A stretch of DNA of 64,000 nucleotides, taken from the NCBI RefSeq assembly GCF_047495875.1, contig NC_092461.1, forward strand, positions 95,176,431 through 95,240,430, read 5' to 3'. The position numbers and the translations under genes are program-made. Below are positions 25,027 through 36,448 of the stretch, piece by piece. This DNA is from Pithys albifrons albifrons (lineage: Eukaryota; Chordata; Aves; Passeriformes; Thamnophilidae). Positions within the stretch are counted from its first letter, which is position 1. Each line of letters begins with the position of its first letter. The notes beneath the pieces are model-generated. The model did no database searches and was not told where the DNA came from. It saw nothing but the letters and a program-made list of their open reading frames with translations.

Positions 25027-27949
25027 AAATCTCTCTGTCACTGACAGACAAGTCATCTATCACCACAGAAGAGTCCTTCCACAGTCTATGGAACCATCAG
25101 CATGTATTTGATTAGAAGTTTTCGTTAGAAGTTTAAGGTTTGTGGATTTTTACTGAGGATCCTTATATTTCATAGGTGGTCAGTTTCTTTATAACTGCAA
25201 ATTATAAAAAAAACCGTGCCACTCTGCTGTGAATAAAGTCCTTATTAACACAATTTTTTCTGGTGCTCATTCATCACAATTTCATTGTTAATGTCTTTAC
25301 CTTTCAAATAACATAATATTTGTTCAATAAAAACTTTGCTGAAGCTTATCCAATTGTTTTTCTCCTCTCAGTCATACACATCCATAAAATTGGTACACCT
25401 CCCACATAATTTCCCACAGAAATATTATTTGTTATTTTCAAATTTATTTGTCCCATTCTTTTAAAGATTTCATGTTATTCTCTTCTCATGGTAAGCCATA
25501 GCATATTAAATTAGACCATTCATATGAACTATGTTGATTTTTGACTGTATGGCAGTAATAGTAATATTGATAAAAAATAATTACATAGCCCAAAATTTTT
25601 GCTTTGCAGAGTGTCTTGAGGTCCTGGTTTGCTACCGATCAGCATTTTTATCTTTAAACCATTAATCAATGTTCCATAGTGTTTTCTGATCACTCAGAAC
25701 TGCTAGAGTTTCTTGAGAGACAAAATAACTGGAGTATCTAAAGTTATTGATTAACCTGAATTTTGGTTTTCTTTAAAAATATTTCAATTTTGTACACTTT
25801 GAACAGAGAATCTTAAGAGAGAGGGTAACAGTGTATACTTTCACACTTTCTCTTTGCTGACTAAAATATTCTTTGTGTTATTTCTGTTTTTTACAGGCAA
25901 GTATGTTTGTGGCATGGCCAGTAAATATATTTGGTGGGAAGCTCACACGGAACACCACTCAGGCATAACTCTTTATAACCCATGGCATAAAATCCTTTAA
26001 AGACAACAAAAAAAAATCAACCAAATTCTAATACTTCTCCTATTAGATTACTGAGATTTTTATGGGAGTTTTTGTATCCCTTCCCTTTCTGAATCTTCTA
26101 ATGTGGTAACTCGACCCTTTTTCCTTGAAATTCTGAAGTGACTTCAGCTTTACCTCTCTTATATGGAATACCAAAGAAACTGCCAGTAAGTTGTGAACTA
26201 CTGCCAGACAACACTTCATGATGCTAGAGCATCGTCCAGTTTCCAAAATATTTGAACACTTTTTTTCTGTTTGTTTGCTTCTGAGCTTTTTATTTAAAAG
26301 TGTAATTTTAAATTTTAATGCTGGTGAGTTTGTCCTCCTAAACAGTCACCAATGTGCAGTCATTCATAATCTTTATACAGATTCTCATAAGAGGGATTTA
26401 GCTTTAGAGGGATCCTCATAGGGATCTAGCTATCAGTTATTTCCTTCATATCATTTGCATCTCACCTGTTTTGATTTAGTAACACTAATCTGCAGTTTAA
26501 AAACCTACCAGAAGAGAGTGGTAAACTTTGAGCATATTGCCTTTTTGTACTCCATTTCTGCTCTCACGATTACCAACATACACAGTGGATCTTCTATTTT
26601 TTTTGTGTCTGTGTAACTTTAGAATTCGTTTAGCTTTGATTTATCCCCTGTCTTTTGTTCTCTTTCATCATCAGTAATTTTCAACACTTTCTGTTTTGAT
26701 TCAGTTTTCTTTGTTGACTCTCTGTACTGTTACAGCCACCTCCATAAGGCTACCTTAGTAACCTTAAAATTGTTTCTTACTTGATCCTTATTCAATATTG
26801 GCAGTGGTTTAGACTGGTTGTTTTAATTTACATGCAATAAAATTGAATCTCCTTTGTTATTTTATTATTCAGGCACACAGTGACAGAAGATGTTTCAGCA
26901 GTGCTTCAAAAACCATGTGTTTTGATTTTGGGAGTATTTGGTGATACTGGGAACACTGAACGACTTATCTCTTAGTAATCACACATATAAATTTTCTTAT
27001 AAAGCCTAGTTCAAACTGTTTTCAATGTATTCTGAGGAAGCCTGGATTATAAATAATGAGTTTATTGTAATCCTTTATATTTAAATATTATGATACAAAG
27101 GTTACTTATAATCCATAGAGCTAAAAATTTTAAACACAAACAAAAACATGTGAGATGGATGAGACTTTGTTGATTTTTACACAGTCTTCAGCACAATGAG
27201 AATTTAGTTTGGACAAGTTGTGTCCCATTTGGTTGCACTAATATATATTTCATGACCCAAAAGTTACCTTCTTGACAATTATTCTTCTGATGTCAATGCA
27301 GCTTATGCAGACTCAAATTAAAATTGTATTTTTGAACCTTGTTCATATGGCAGAGAGTTGATGTTTTTTACATCTTGGCTCTAAGCCTTTAACCTGTCTA
27401 TGTTACATGCCACAATATAATTTTTACACATGCTTTCAGTATATTGCAATATTTTTTATTTGTCCATACAAATATATGTGTTATTTTCTGCACCTTGTTG
27501 ACATAAATGAACCATACTTACAATATCACAATATCTGTATATGTGTGGAATACAGAATACTATTGTATATATTTATCTTTCATCTTCTTTCCATCCTAGA
27601 GATTTAATATTTCCAGCTTAACCTCCAGCAGTTACTTTTGGTTAATGTCTACCTTATTGCTTTTATAAAACATCTGTGAATTTATACCATCAGTGACAAT
27701 ATTATCACCAACATAAAGGCAAAGCTGAGTTACCTATCATACTTCCAAGTGTAGAGTTCCTCTATTAATTTCTCTCTTTTTTCTAATATTTTAAATCTTA
27801 TAATCTCTACTGTTTACCTGCCTTATTGGTACTTTATCCCTAATGTCATCATATTCTTTTTTACTATATACATTTATTATATTATTATTATTTTGTTTTG
27901 TCTATATACCTCCTTCTAGTAATATCACTAACTTTTCCATTAACTTTTC
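25027..27949. other. unassigned AT-rich DNA
   Basis: No gene or repeat family was recognised. Only short AT-rich open frames (60-70 codons) are present. Confidence 0.5.
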
Positions 27950-28290
27950 CTGCAGTTCTTGTCCTTTGAGTAGTTTTAGCTCCTCACATGAAGGAAGAAG
28001 AGAAAATTGGGGGTAAAGTTGAACCAGAGAAGAAGGATCAGTGGGGAGAAGGTGGTTTTAGTTTTTGTTACATTTATCATTACCTTACACTGATTTGATT
28101 TACAATAAATAAAATGAATTTCCCAAAGTCAAGTCTGTTTTGGCTGTGATGGTAATCAGTAAGTGATCTCTCCCGTCATCTTGAACCAGAAACCTTTTGT
28201 TATGTTTTTTCTCCCCTATCCAGCTGAGGAGGGGAGTGATAAAATAGCTTTGTTGGGTACCTGACATCCAGCCAAGGCAAACCCACCATA
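27950..28290 (+). mobile_element. LTR 3' portion (ERVL-like), 5' end uncertain
   Basis: Overlapping AATAAA signals lie at 28104-28113. They are followed by a U5-like region with CCAGCTGAGGAGGGGAGTGA and a terminus near ACATCCAGCCAAGGCAAACC, a pattern I recognise from avian ERVL-type LTR ends. The same order (AATAAA, a purine-rich GAGAAGGGGGAGT phrase, then CAGGGCAACC) recurs at 54470-54625. The 5' boundary is not visible and no target duplication was found. Confidence 0.6.
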
Positions 28291-28315
28291 CCAGGTCCAG
28301 TACACACACTAAAAA

Positions 28316-28430
28316 TAAAAAACAACAACAACAACAACAACAACAACAAAAAAAAACCAAAAAACCAAACCAACAAACAAACAAACAAAAAAAAACAAAA
28401 AAACCCAACAATTAAAAAAACCACAAAAAC
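28316..28430. repeat. (AAC)n / A-rich low complexity
   Basis: About nine AAC triplets are followed by CAAA/CCAAA-type A-rich sequence to about 28430. It lies just downstream of the LTR end. Its translations on the minus strand give F/C/L-rich ORFs that are artefacts. Confidence 0.95.
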
Positions 28431-31008
28431 CATCAAACTGTTTTACTATAAAAGTAAAAAATTTCCCTGTGCTGGTTGGATGTGTTTTAACATAAAGTCT
28501 CTAAGTAATATAATTCACTTAAAAGACTACATTACATTTCTAAATAGAGATTTTTCAAAATCCATGCCACCTATTCAGAAATATTATATTCATGATTTCC
28601 AGGTGACACAGAACTAATAGTGTCAATTCCTCAATAGACAGTCATGCTACTAGCACTGTTTTCAGAAAACTACTACCTTGATCAGACAATATTTGAGCTT
28701 ACAGTACAACGATATTTACTAGAACAGGTTGTATGTGCAGCCTCTTTGTTGATTTAAGGTATGCACAGACTGTAGGTGACAAGCAAAAACTATACACATT
28801 CAGGGCATTAAATAGAATTTAAACTTTAACTTTGCAAAGTCAATGTTCAGAGCTGTCAGACAGTTAAAAGATTTTATAATAGAATTTTTGAAAATTACTT
28901 AAAAATTACTTCATTTTTTCCATATTCTTCTAAGGTATACAATTAAGTATTCAATACTTTAAGTAAAATAGAACTCTGTAGTAAAATCGAGGATCATGTA
29001 AGATAGCTGTATTGTTTGCAAGAATGGAATAGGACTCTTCAGATGGAGTTCCTTGCTAAACCGTAATTAATTATTTGCAGACATGTTTTTCTCCTTTAAA
29101 TCCATAGAGAAGGAACTAAATACTGACTCAACTATAGCACAGGAAAATTTTAATGCAAAATTTCTTTGATAATGGTCTACAACTTCAGCACAAACCTTTA
29201 TTCTGTCTACAAGATGCCTGAATGTGGAATCCCAGTTGTCAGAGCTAATCTGGACTGGTTAAAATTAATTTATACATGATAAGATCCTATCTGGCACAAG
29301 GCTGAACATGGGAGGAATGTATAGAAGCTCCCAGGGATGTCAGTTCAAACTGCAGGAAGCTAATTTAATTTCAGCATAAAATTCTTTCCGGGAATAGATG
29401 AACAAAGGAGATAAAAAGCTGGCTTTTAATGACTACTACTGAATTCATCAGGACAGGATTCTACAACATCCATTGTACTGAAAAAATTCTTATTTATTAT
29501 GTGTAGGGAAAAAAACCCAAACAAATAAACAGCAGAAGAGGACATCATCAAACCATCTAAAAGGTTTTTTTCTGATTGCTTCATAAAATCAAATCTAGAT
29601 GATACTAATATATTCAAATTTGAGTTAGGCATTACATTTTTGGATAAAAATCCAAAGAAGTTGTTCATTATTTATTATTCCACGAGAACATGAGTAGACA
29701 TTTTCAGATGCTGCCTAATAGAGAAACTCTGTGGGAAAGTTGTGTTATCTAAATTTTTAATTACCACAGAGAAATATTTAATAGCTCTGGTTCAACGTTT
29801 AAAAAGGAAAACACTCTCAGTCATTGCGATCATTCACTTTTGTAATAACAGCTAGATCTCCCAAGTAACCATCCTTTTTAGAGTGTTTCTGACTTAGGCA
29901 TCATGTTTGTGCAGTCTTTTTTCAAGTCAAAATACCAAATTTATACCTTTTAGAAAATTGTCAAGGACTGAAGAAATGTAAAAACTCAGCTGACTCAGAT
30001 TTCATGAGAGCAATGACAATTTTCAAGAGCAGAGAATGACATTAAAGTCTGTAATGTCACTACTATTTGTCAATTAACATGTCAAATGCTAGGGTCTGAT
30101 CTATTCCTCTCTGTGAATAGACTTCAGCTTTCCTAGGTTAACAGTTTTGATACTTACAAGAGTATTCAGCTTTCATGCAACAATTTTTTAAGAAAAAAAT
30201 TAAATGTAAAGTTTTCTAACAATATGGAACTCAAATGCAACAGTTTTACATCCGTTTCTTTAAAGTAACTGGGCAAATACAAACCTGTTACTGCATCAAA
30301 GCCATTATATTTATCATGCCTCCATTTTTTTTCACCCTGGAGCTTCTCCATGCCATAGATTTCTAAGTTCCAGTGCCTGCAACAACTGCAATATCTTGTT
30401 ATTTTTAAAAGGTTCCTAATAGTAAGAGTTATATAGTTGCTTGAATATGAGATGCTATTGTTTGATAAATATCCTGATAACTTGCAATGACTGTCCTCAC
30501 AGAGAGCTGTTTCCTGAGAATCATATTTTTTATTTATCTGGAGGGTAAGAACAATAAATACATTTTATATACGTCCTGCATTTGCAATGTATGACTTCTA
30601 AAGCCTTGAGGATAGACATATTTCAAACATGCTAAACTATTATTACACATTTGCTTGAACAGGTATTGTTTGAGTAGTGAATACCTTTTACTGCATTTCT
30701 TAAAAAATACTCAACTAACATCACTTTAGCAACAATGATTCTGTTTTAACTATCATGAAGCTGCCTATGTGTAATGATGCTCTGTGCACTACAGACTAAA
30801 GGCAATAATACAAATCAACCTAATTGTTTACTGAGCATTCTGGGGATATAATTTTTTATTTTATGTGTTTCTAGGGTATATGGAATCTTGATCTTTTAAT
30901 TGCTGCCTGATGGGTTTAGTAACGCACTAGATCTTCATGTTGCAATGGTCGGTTGCAGCCTACATATGAAGGATCTCCTCATGCAATATCTGACCTGCTT
31001 CTATCTGC
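28431..31008. other. unassigned AT-rich DNA
   Basis: No gene, RNA or repeat family was recognised. Confidence 0.5.
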
Positions 31009-31511
31009 ACTCCTGTTATGGGTTTAGCCAAGTAGGCCAAAAATTTAGGCTTTAAAGTTCAGACCAGGCCTGGAATTGTCAGCTGACTTGAGCTGGGCTA
31101 GGCTAGCTAACAGCTGACTTCTTCTAGCCAGTAATATTGTATTCCATACCGTATTACAACATCCTCTCAAGAAGGGGTAAGAGCCAGTGTGGGAGTGGCT
31201 TGGTCAGTTGCTTCACAGCTGTGGTCCCAGCAAGACACACCGTGCTGTCCCAGGAGGGATGGGGAGGCCCAAGCCCAGAGCACCAGCTCACCATCATGTT
31301 ATCTTAGGGAAGTAAAATGTTTGTTCTTTGCTTTTCTCTCTGCTTAAGTCTGTCTCTGGGGAATTTACTTCTCTAAAATGATTTGTAGTTAAAATGATAG
31401 AATTTGTGTTTATTGGGAAGTGGTAAGTTATTTCTTGTTATATGTAACCTGTGTAAGTGTGTGTTAAGGCAGTTAAATGCCTCCCTGACATCTGATCCCG
31501 TCAGATCTCGG

Positions 31512-31559
31512 AAGCTCAGCAGGGTCAGCACTGGATTAGTACTTGGATGGGAGACCTCC
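31512..31559 (+). promoter_or_regulatory. 5S-type internal pol III control region in the SINE
   Basis: The A-box-like AAGCTCAGCAGGGTC (31512-31526) differs by one base from vertebrate 5S, where it reads AAGCTAAGCAGGGTC. The C-box region TTGGATGGGAGACC (31543-31556) is unchanged. These are the TFIIIA-binding elements of 5S genes. Their preservation agrees with type-1 internal transcription of the parent SINE. The intermediate element is partly changed. Confidence 0.7.
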
Positions 31560-31747
31560 TGGGAAATGCCAGCTGCTGTAGGTTCTAGTCCTGAGGACTT
31601 CACTGGCACTGTCCAAGCTTGCTCGGCCGTGGCAGATGAACCTCAGGACTTAAACGGTGGGGCCAGTTCTGCGCACGCTGAGCCTCACCTAAAATCCACT
31701 GCGCAGGCTGGAAGGGCACACCCACGTGGGGACAGCCCTTCCCAAAT

Positions 31748-31761
31748 CTTCGTTAGCGAAG
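31748..31761 (+). other. SINE tail hairpin shared with the RTE LINE
   Basis: A perfect 5-bp stem CTTCG/CGAAG with loop TTAG. It is the counterpart of 1585-1598 (loop TTCG). The stem is identical in the two elements and the only change is in the loop. Confidence 0.75.
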
Positions 31762-32006
31762 TCGAGCCACACACACACACACACACAAGTGTGTGTTATA
31801 TTGTGGTTTTCTCTTAATTTTCTCTTTTCTGTGTAAATACATATAATTAGTTTCAGCATAAAGCTAGTTTGGAGGTTTTTTTGGTTTTTTTTCTCTCCCT
31901 CTTCTTCCTTTTTCACTCTGTCTCCATGTAGGGGTGAGTGTAAGTGCATCCCTTAAGGAAAGCTGCTTGGAGTTCTACCTTAAAGAGAACAGAGATACTT
32001 GGAGTA

Positions 32007-32342
32007 TGTGTGGTGGCCTGTGACCAATGAGAGGCTGTGGTGTATGCAAGGTGAATTGGTTAACCAATTATGTGGTAGCATGTTGGATGTGAGAATGTAT
32101 AAAAGGTGTGGATATTACTGCGTGAGAGTTAGATCTATTAGGATGTAAGATGATGTAATAGCAACTTCTAGGAACTAACTTCTACTATGAGCTGTGAAGA
32201 ACTGTCTGTTAATCTATCTTGAATAAACTCTCAAAGTTGGGAGCCTTCTGATCAAGCCTTCTGATGTCTGCTGTGCCTGAGCTCTTCTGACCGTCAGTCC
32301 ACAGCCCAGCTCGGTATAAGGGGCTCCTCCTATATCTCCACA
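32007..32342 (+). mobile_element. compact LTR (about 335 bp)
   Basis: It starts TGTGTGGTGGCC, has TATAAAAGG at 32099-32107 and AATAAA at 32222-32227, and ends CTCCACA. The direct repeat AGTAT occurs at both ends (32003-32007 and 32342-32346), offset one base into the canonical TG/CA termini, so the exact borders are uncertain by a base. The short length with TATA and poly(A) signals in order is typical of solo LTRs of ERVK-like or alpharetrovirus-like elements. It lies about 40 bp right of the family B LTR and adds a third layer to this insertion cluster. Confidence 0.68.
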
Positions 32343-32346
32343 GTAT

Positions 32347-34465
32347 ACTTAACACTAATATATGAAGCACCAAAACAATATAAGTTGAGGAACATGATGT
32401 AAACCTGAGGGGGAAAAATAAGCATGACAGAGAGAGGCAGAGAATTTATGTTAAAAGACAGAAAAAGGATATATTTCAGGGAATACTATGATGTTTGACA
32501 GAATGGAGTGTGTATTCATTGGCTCTGTAAAGTTAAGAGACATCTGGGGAGAAAGTGAATAATATTTAAAGGATATTTACAGCTACATCTTCAAGAAATT
32601 ATTTAGATTCATTTGCGGGAGCATGAAGCAGGAAAGGAATCTGGGCAACTGTATTGGAAGAGAACTGAGAGAATCTACCAATAAGTACTGTGACAATACC
32701 ACTCTGAACTGGAGAGCACTTCTGTGGAATTTAATAAAAGTCAATTAGTTCTGAAGTTTGCACAAAAGCCAGACAAACCCACTAGAAATATGTAGGATTG
32801 ATACTATCAGAAAGGCCCCACTTACCTCAGCTTGTATGAATAGCTTTCATAAGTTTCAGTAGGTTTGGATGGAGAAATATTTACCAGGAAACAAACAGTT
32901 TGTAAAGAGTAAAAGTACACATGGAGTAGGGAATGTGTACAAGCTCTGGCAACTAGGAGTCCTGTTGGATATGCAAGAATCAATAAAGTCAGGACAACAT
33001 GAGTTGCTGGTTCTGTAGAAGTGCACTAAAGCACACTTGGCATGAAGAAAGGGTCATTTAACTCAGGCCACATCCAAGAGAGTGCAATAGCTGCTTTGTG
33101 CAGAGGAAGGCTACAGCATCACATAAACATCTGATGAAACAGAGATCACTCTGAAAAACTGCTCAAACTCCTGCCTAAATGCCAAGTGACATTAGTGTGT
33201 CCCCCTGCTTCTGAGGAAACAGCTGGACTTGGTCACCAACTGTAGCTCCAAATACGTAACTATGAAAGGCGACAAGAGTGAGGAAGGGAGTGACTATACT
33301 ATGTGAATACTTATCTTTCATTTATAGCAACAGCTTGATTGCAATAATAATAATTTAATTAATAAAACACTTCATAGAAAGGCTTCGGAGATTGTGATCT
33401 GCATTTCCCCCTGACTTAATCCCCCATTACAGAAAAAAACTAATTTATAACACTCCCAACACAAAGCAAAATAAAAGAACATATTTATATAGTTTAGACC
33501 AAGTATATGCAGCAAAAGCATGGTTCAGTAAAAAGTGGAAAAGGAGGATTTCACAGATTTCAATTAGCATAAATTCACTATAAACATGTCTAGCCTTTCA
33601 AATACACTGCCATCAATTCCATGCTTCTGATGTCGTTAAATTGAAGAACATTAGTACATCTTTGGTACTCAACTTGTCAGGGAGTCAATGTTGGCCAGCT
33701 GACAAGCATATTCAGCTGGCTTGGCTCCCAAATCTAACTCCTGGCCTCAAAGTGTTTGTGAAAAGTAAGTCTCTTAGGCTTTACATATTTCAATTTTGCA
33801 GTAAAGGAATGAAACAAACAATTTGGATCTCCTTTGTAAAAAGATTTGATGAAAATAATTAGAAGTATTTAATATTAGCATTTCTTTTCAGAGCTACAAA
33901 GAAAATCAGAACCAACAATTCATCTTCTTGCCTGAGATTCTGCATCTAGACAGTATAATGAAATTATTCCCTTCTGATTTAATTCATATGGAAAGGATCA
34001 TTTTCTTTATGAACAGAAGTTTCATAATGGTAGAGAATAGTTAGACAAGCATCACATTCTGGACTCTGCTAAAGTAATATTTTTATTATGATTTCTCCAA
34101 ATAAACATATTTAAATTTCAAGTCATCTATTTAGGTACTATAAAATTTAGCTTTTCTGCTTGTTTTTTTCTTTGTATTTTCAATAATGTACATGAGAAAT
34201 ATTTGAGGAAGACAAAATAATAAGAAGCATTAAGTATAAATATGTGAACAGTCCAAGTGGACAGGGGAAGGGCTGTTTGTTGACAGCATATTTAAATAAG
34301 CTAAATTACATTTCATTGTTCCTGTATCTGATTTTATTTATATATATATCTCTCAAGGTGATTTTATTGGCATATCTCTTCTTAATTTACATTTTGCCAG
34401 AGAACATTTGCATGTTGTGATAGAAAATTCTTTCCTATGGTACTTCTTTCCCTTTCTGGTGGAGC
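32347..34465. other. unassigned DNA
   Basis: AT-rich; no gene, RNA or repeat family was recognised. No open frame exceeds about 75 codons. Confidence 0.5.
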
Positions 34466-34730
34466 CCAACCTCTTGTCCCAGGAAACCAGCAACAGGACA
34501 AGAGGACATAGCCTCAGGCTACGTTCAGGTTGAACATCAGAAGGAATTTCTTAATGGAAAGGGTTTTTAAATATTGGAATGGACTGCCTGAGGAGGTAGT
34601 GGAGGTGTTCAAGAAAAGACTGGATGTGGCACTTAGTGACATGGTCTAATTGACAAGGTATTTGGTTAAGGGTTGAACTCAATGATCTTAGAGGTATTTT
34701 CCAACATAAAGGATTCTGTGATTCTAGGAA
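34466..34730 (+). mobile_element. CR1 LINE 3' fragment
   Basis: CR1 3' UTR phrases are visible: ACCAGCAACAGGACAAGAGG, ATTGGAATGGACTGCCTGAG, GAACTCAATGATCTTAGAGG and a decayed octamer end (GATTCTGTGATTCTAGG) near 34715-34730. It is more diverged than the copy at 24413. Confidence 0.9.
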
Positions 34731-35713
34731 TATAATCTCATTTTTTTGTATTGTATGTCAGGTTTTTCCCTTCCATGTTTATACTATGTCCTTATAATTT
34801 CTCAGAGATATTTTCTTTTTCTAGGCCTCCATTGACATTTTCCTTCTTTAGACAAATGTACTGAAATTAACATATTAATCATTATTCTGTAATCTCAATT
34901 ATTATTCTTATTACTGCTTGGTCACAGCACCCAAAAGTCTTCAAATCCTGAAAATTGACCCTTGTCTCAAGAAGTCACTGAGAAAAGCTCAGAATTTTGG
35001 GTGGCTCAGATTCTCCAAGACTAAAAAGCAGCTAAACCTGTGTCTGAAGAACAAAAGTAGAGAAAGGGCAATTTTGTTATTCAGCTTCTGGCAGAATCCT
35101 TTGTGTAGTCCTCTCATTAGCAGACTTCTCCTAGACACAGGAATCTCTGGGGCTAAGCAAAAATTTAAATTAATCTCTAAAAAAGTCTCATAATTTTATG
35201 ATCACTCCTCCTAATCTCAAAGTGGCCAAAATTCTGGACTTTACTATATTGTGTATATCCAGGACTGTCTGAGACTCACTATGCATGACTGCATTTAATT
35301 GACACTTGGGAGCTACTGAAGACTACAGTAATTTTTTCTTGCCAGAATAATTTTCTTATATATGACATTTAAAGTTCAGGTAGTTATTCTTTGGAATTTA
35401 TAAAATTTAACAGGCTCTACAAGGAATTAAAGGCCTCAGGTGATGAAGACTTTGGTTATACACTCTAAAAGACAGATATAGGGGAAATGTCCAATTATAT
35501 AACCTGAGAATTCAACCTGTTGAAAAAATACTGTGCTATTATCTCCACTTTAGATAGGCAAATGGCAAGCAAAAATAGTTTAGGAAACTTATTTGTAAAA
35601 GAACTTGGTTGTCCAGCTGTAGGCAGTATTCCTTGGGAATGCTTTAGTCCAGAAGAAACCTCTAGATGCAGAAGCAAAATTATTCAGTGGTACCCAGATG
35701 TAAAATACTTAAC
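34731..35713. other. unassigned AT-rich DNA
   Basis: No gene or repeat family was recognised between the CR1 fragment and the second family A LTR. Confidence 0.5.
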
Positions 35714-35718
35714 TCAAC

Positions 35719-36443
35719 TGTCCTACTTACAGTTTATCACTGTGTGGGTGTAACCAAAACTGTGTATTCTACACCCTCTATTCCATTTCTGATGAACTGT
35801 TAATAATGGATCGTTTGCAGCAGCTGGGCAGGGCACACCTGACACCTCAGGCTGCAAGCTGGGTGCTAGAGAACCCTGTGAGGCAGGAGAATGTTTCTGT
35901 CTTCACACCAGTGACTCAGCTGTGATAACTCAACTCTGGGGAGGCATTAGCATCTTCAAACCCAGCCTGAGGGGTCATGTCAGCTACTGAGCCGTCAAAG
36001 ATTCCAAAAGTATCCCATAACTTACAGAGTAAATCACCCATTTTGAAACTAATTCCTGGCCCTGGGGGAAATAGTGGGCATTCCCACCTGAACCTGAGCA
36101 TATATGATCTTGAGGTTTTGGGACTTTGAGTACCACTCATCAGACCCAGAGGAGGACCAGAACCTCGACAGGACTGCAACTGCCACTCTCAACCAGACTG
36201 CGATCATCATCTGCACCAACAGGTTTTCCTTTCCTTTTTCTTTGTACTCGGGGGCTAACAAACACCATTTTGTTCATGTCCCAGGGTACTGGGTCATTCA
36301 TCTGGGGTTTTTTGTGGGTTAAAATCAAATTTTCTCTTTATCATTGTGTATATTGTAATCTTTTCAGTAAATTGTAACTCTGACTTCTAATCTCTCTTGA
36401 GTCACGTTCATTTCTCCTACCGGTTTATCTTTAAACCAGCACA
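35719..36443 (+). mobile_element. solo LTR, family A, copy 2
   Basis: This 725-bp sequence is homologous to 3840-4565 from end to end (start TGTCCTAC, end ACCAGCACA). The flanks are TCAAC (35714-35718) and TCAAG (36444-36448), a 5-bp target duplication with one later change. The shared blocks CAGGGCACACCTGAC, CAGAGGAGGACCAGAACCT and ATCATCTGCACCAACAGG are strongly conserved. AGTAAA takes the place of the ATTAAA signal of copy 1. It is an independent insertion, because each copy has its own target site. Confidence 0.82.
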
Positions 36444-36448
36444 TCAAG

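Larger units (their letters stand above)
31467..31786 (+). mobile_element. 5S-rRNA-derived SINE with RTE tail
   Basis: This non-autonomous retroposon has three parts. The head (about 31467-31583, near full 5S length) aligns with vertebrate 5S rRNA; GATCTCGGAAGCTCAGCAGG and GTACTTGGATGGGAGACC are nearly unchanged. The body (31584-31726) is of unknown origin and includes a 10-bp inverted repeat (31587-31596 with 31641-31650). The tail (31727-31769) matches the RTE LINE tail at 1564-1606 in 37 of 43 positions without gaps, followed by about nine CA repeats. A perfect 12-bp target duplication AAGTGTGTGTTA flanks it (31455-31466, 31787-31798). The RTE enzyme is the inferred source of mobility. The head places it in the SINE3 (5S) class. 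I do not recognise the exact family. Confidence 0.9.
31014..31965 (+). mobile_element. LTR, family B, split by a 5S SINE
   Basis: It begins TGTTATGGG at 31014 and follows the minus strand of 7835-8463 through shared blocks (CAGCTGACTTGAGCTGGGC, CTAGCCAGTAAT, GCCAGTGTGGGAGTGG, GTCCCAGGAGGGATGG). The match is interrupted at 31467-31786 by the SINE and resumes with TATTGTGG...TCTCTTAATT against the other copy's TATTTGTACTCTCTTCTAATT. Subtracting the SINE and one target copy leaves about 620 bp, close to the 629 bp of the intact copy. The 3' end is diverged, so about 31965 is an estimate and no matching 5-bp duplication was found on the right. The left flank is ACTCC. Confidence 0.78.

Noticed and set aside
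28100..28436. Membrane-protein-like ORFs rich in F, C and L on the minus strand
   Set aside because: They are translations of an (AAC)n/A-rich tract and an adjoining LTR end.
31467..31583. A 5S rRNA gene
   Set aside because: The sequence continues into an RTE-type tail with CA repeats and is flanked by a 12-bp target duplication. The 5S part also has several substitutions and lacks the T-run terminator right after the 5S end.
31404..31817. A 137-codon ORF across the 5S SINE
   Set aside because: It runs through a noncoding RNA-derived head, the SINE body and CA repeats. No protein family.
3840..36443. A single 32-kb provirus bounded by the two family A LTRs
   Set aside because: Each LTR has its own target duplication, no retroviral internal genes lie between them, and many unrelated insertions fill the interval.
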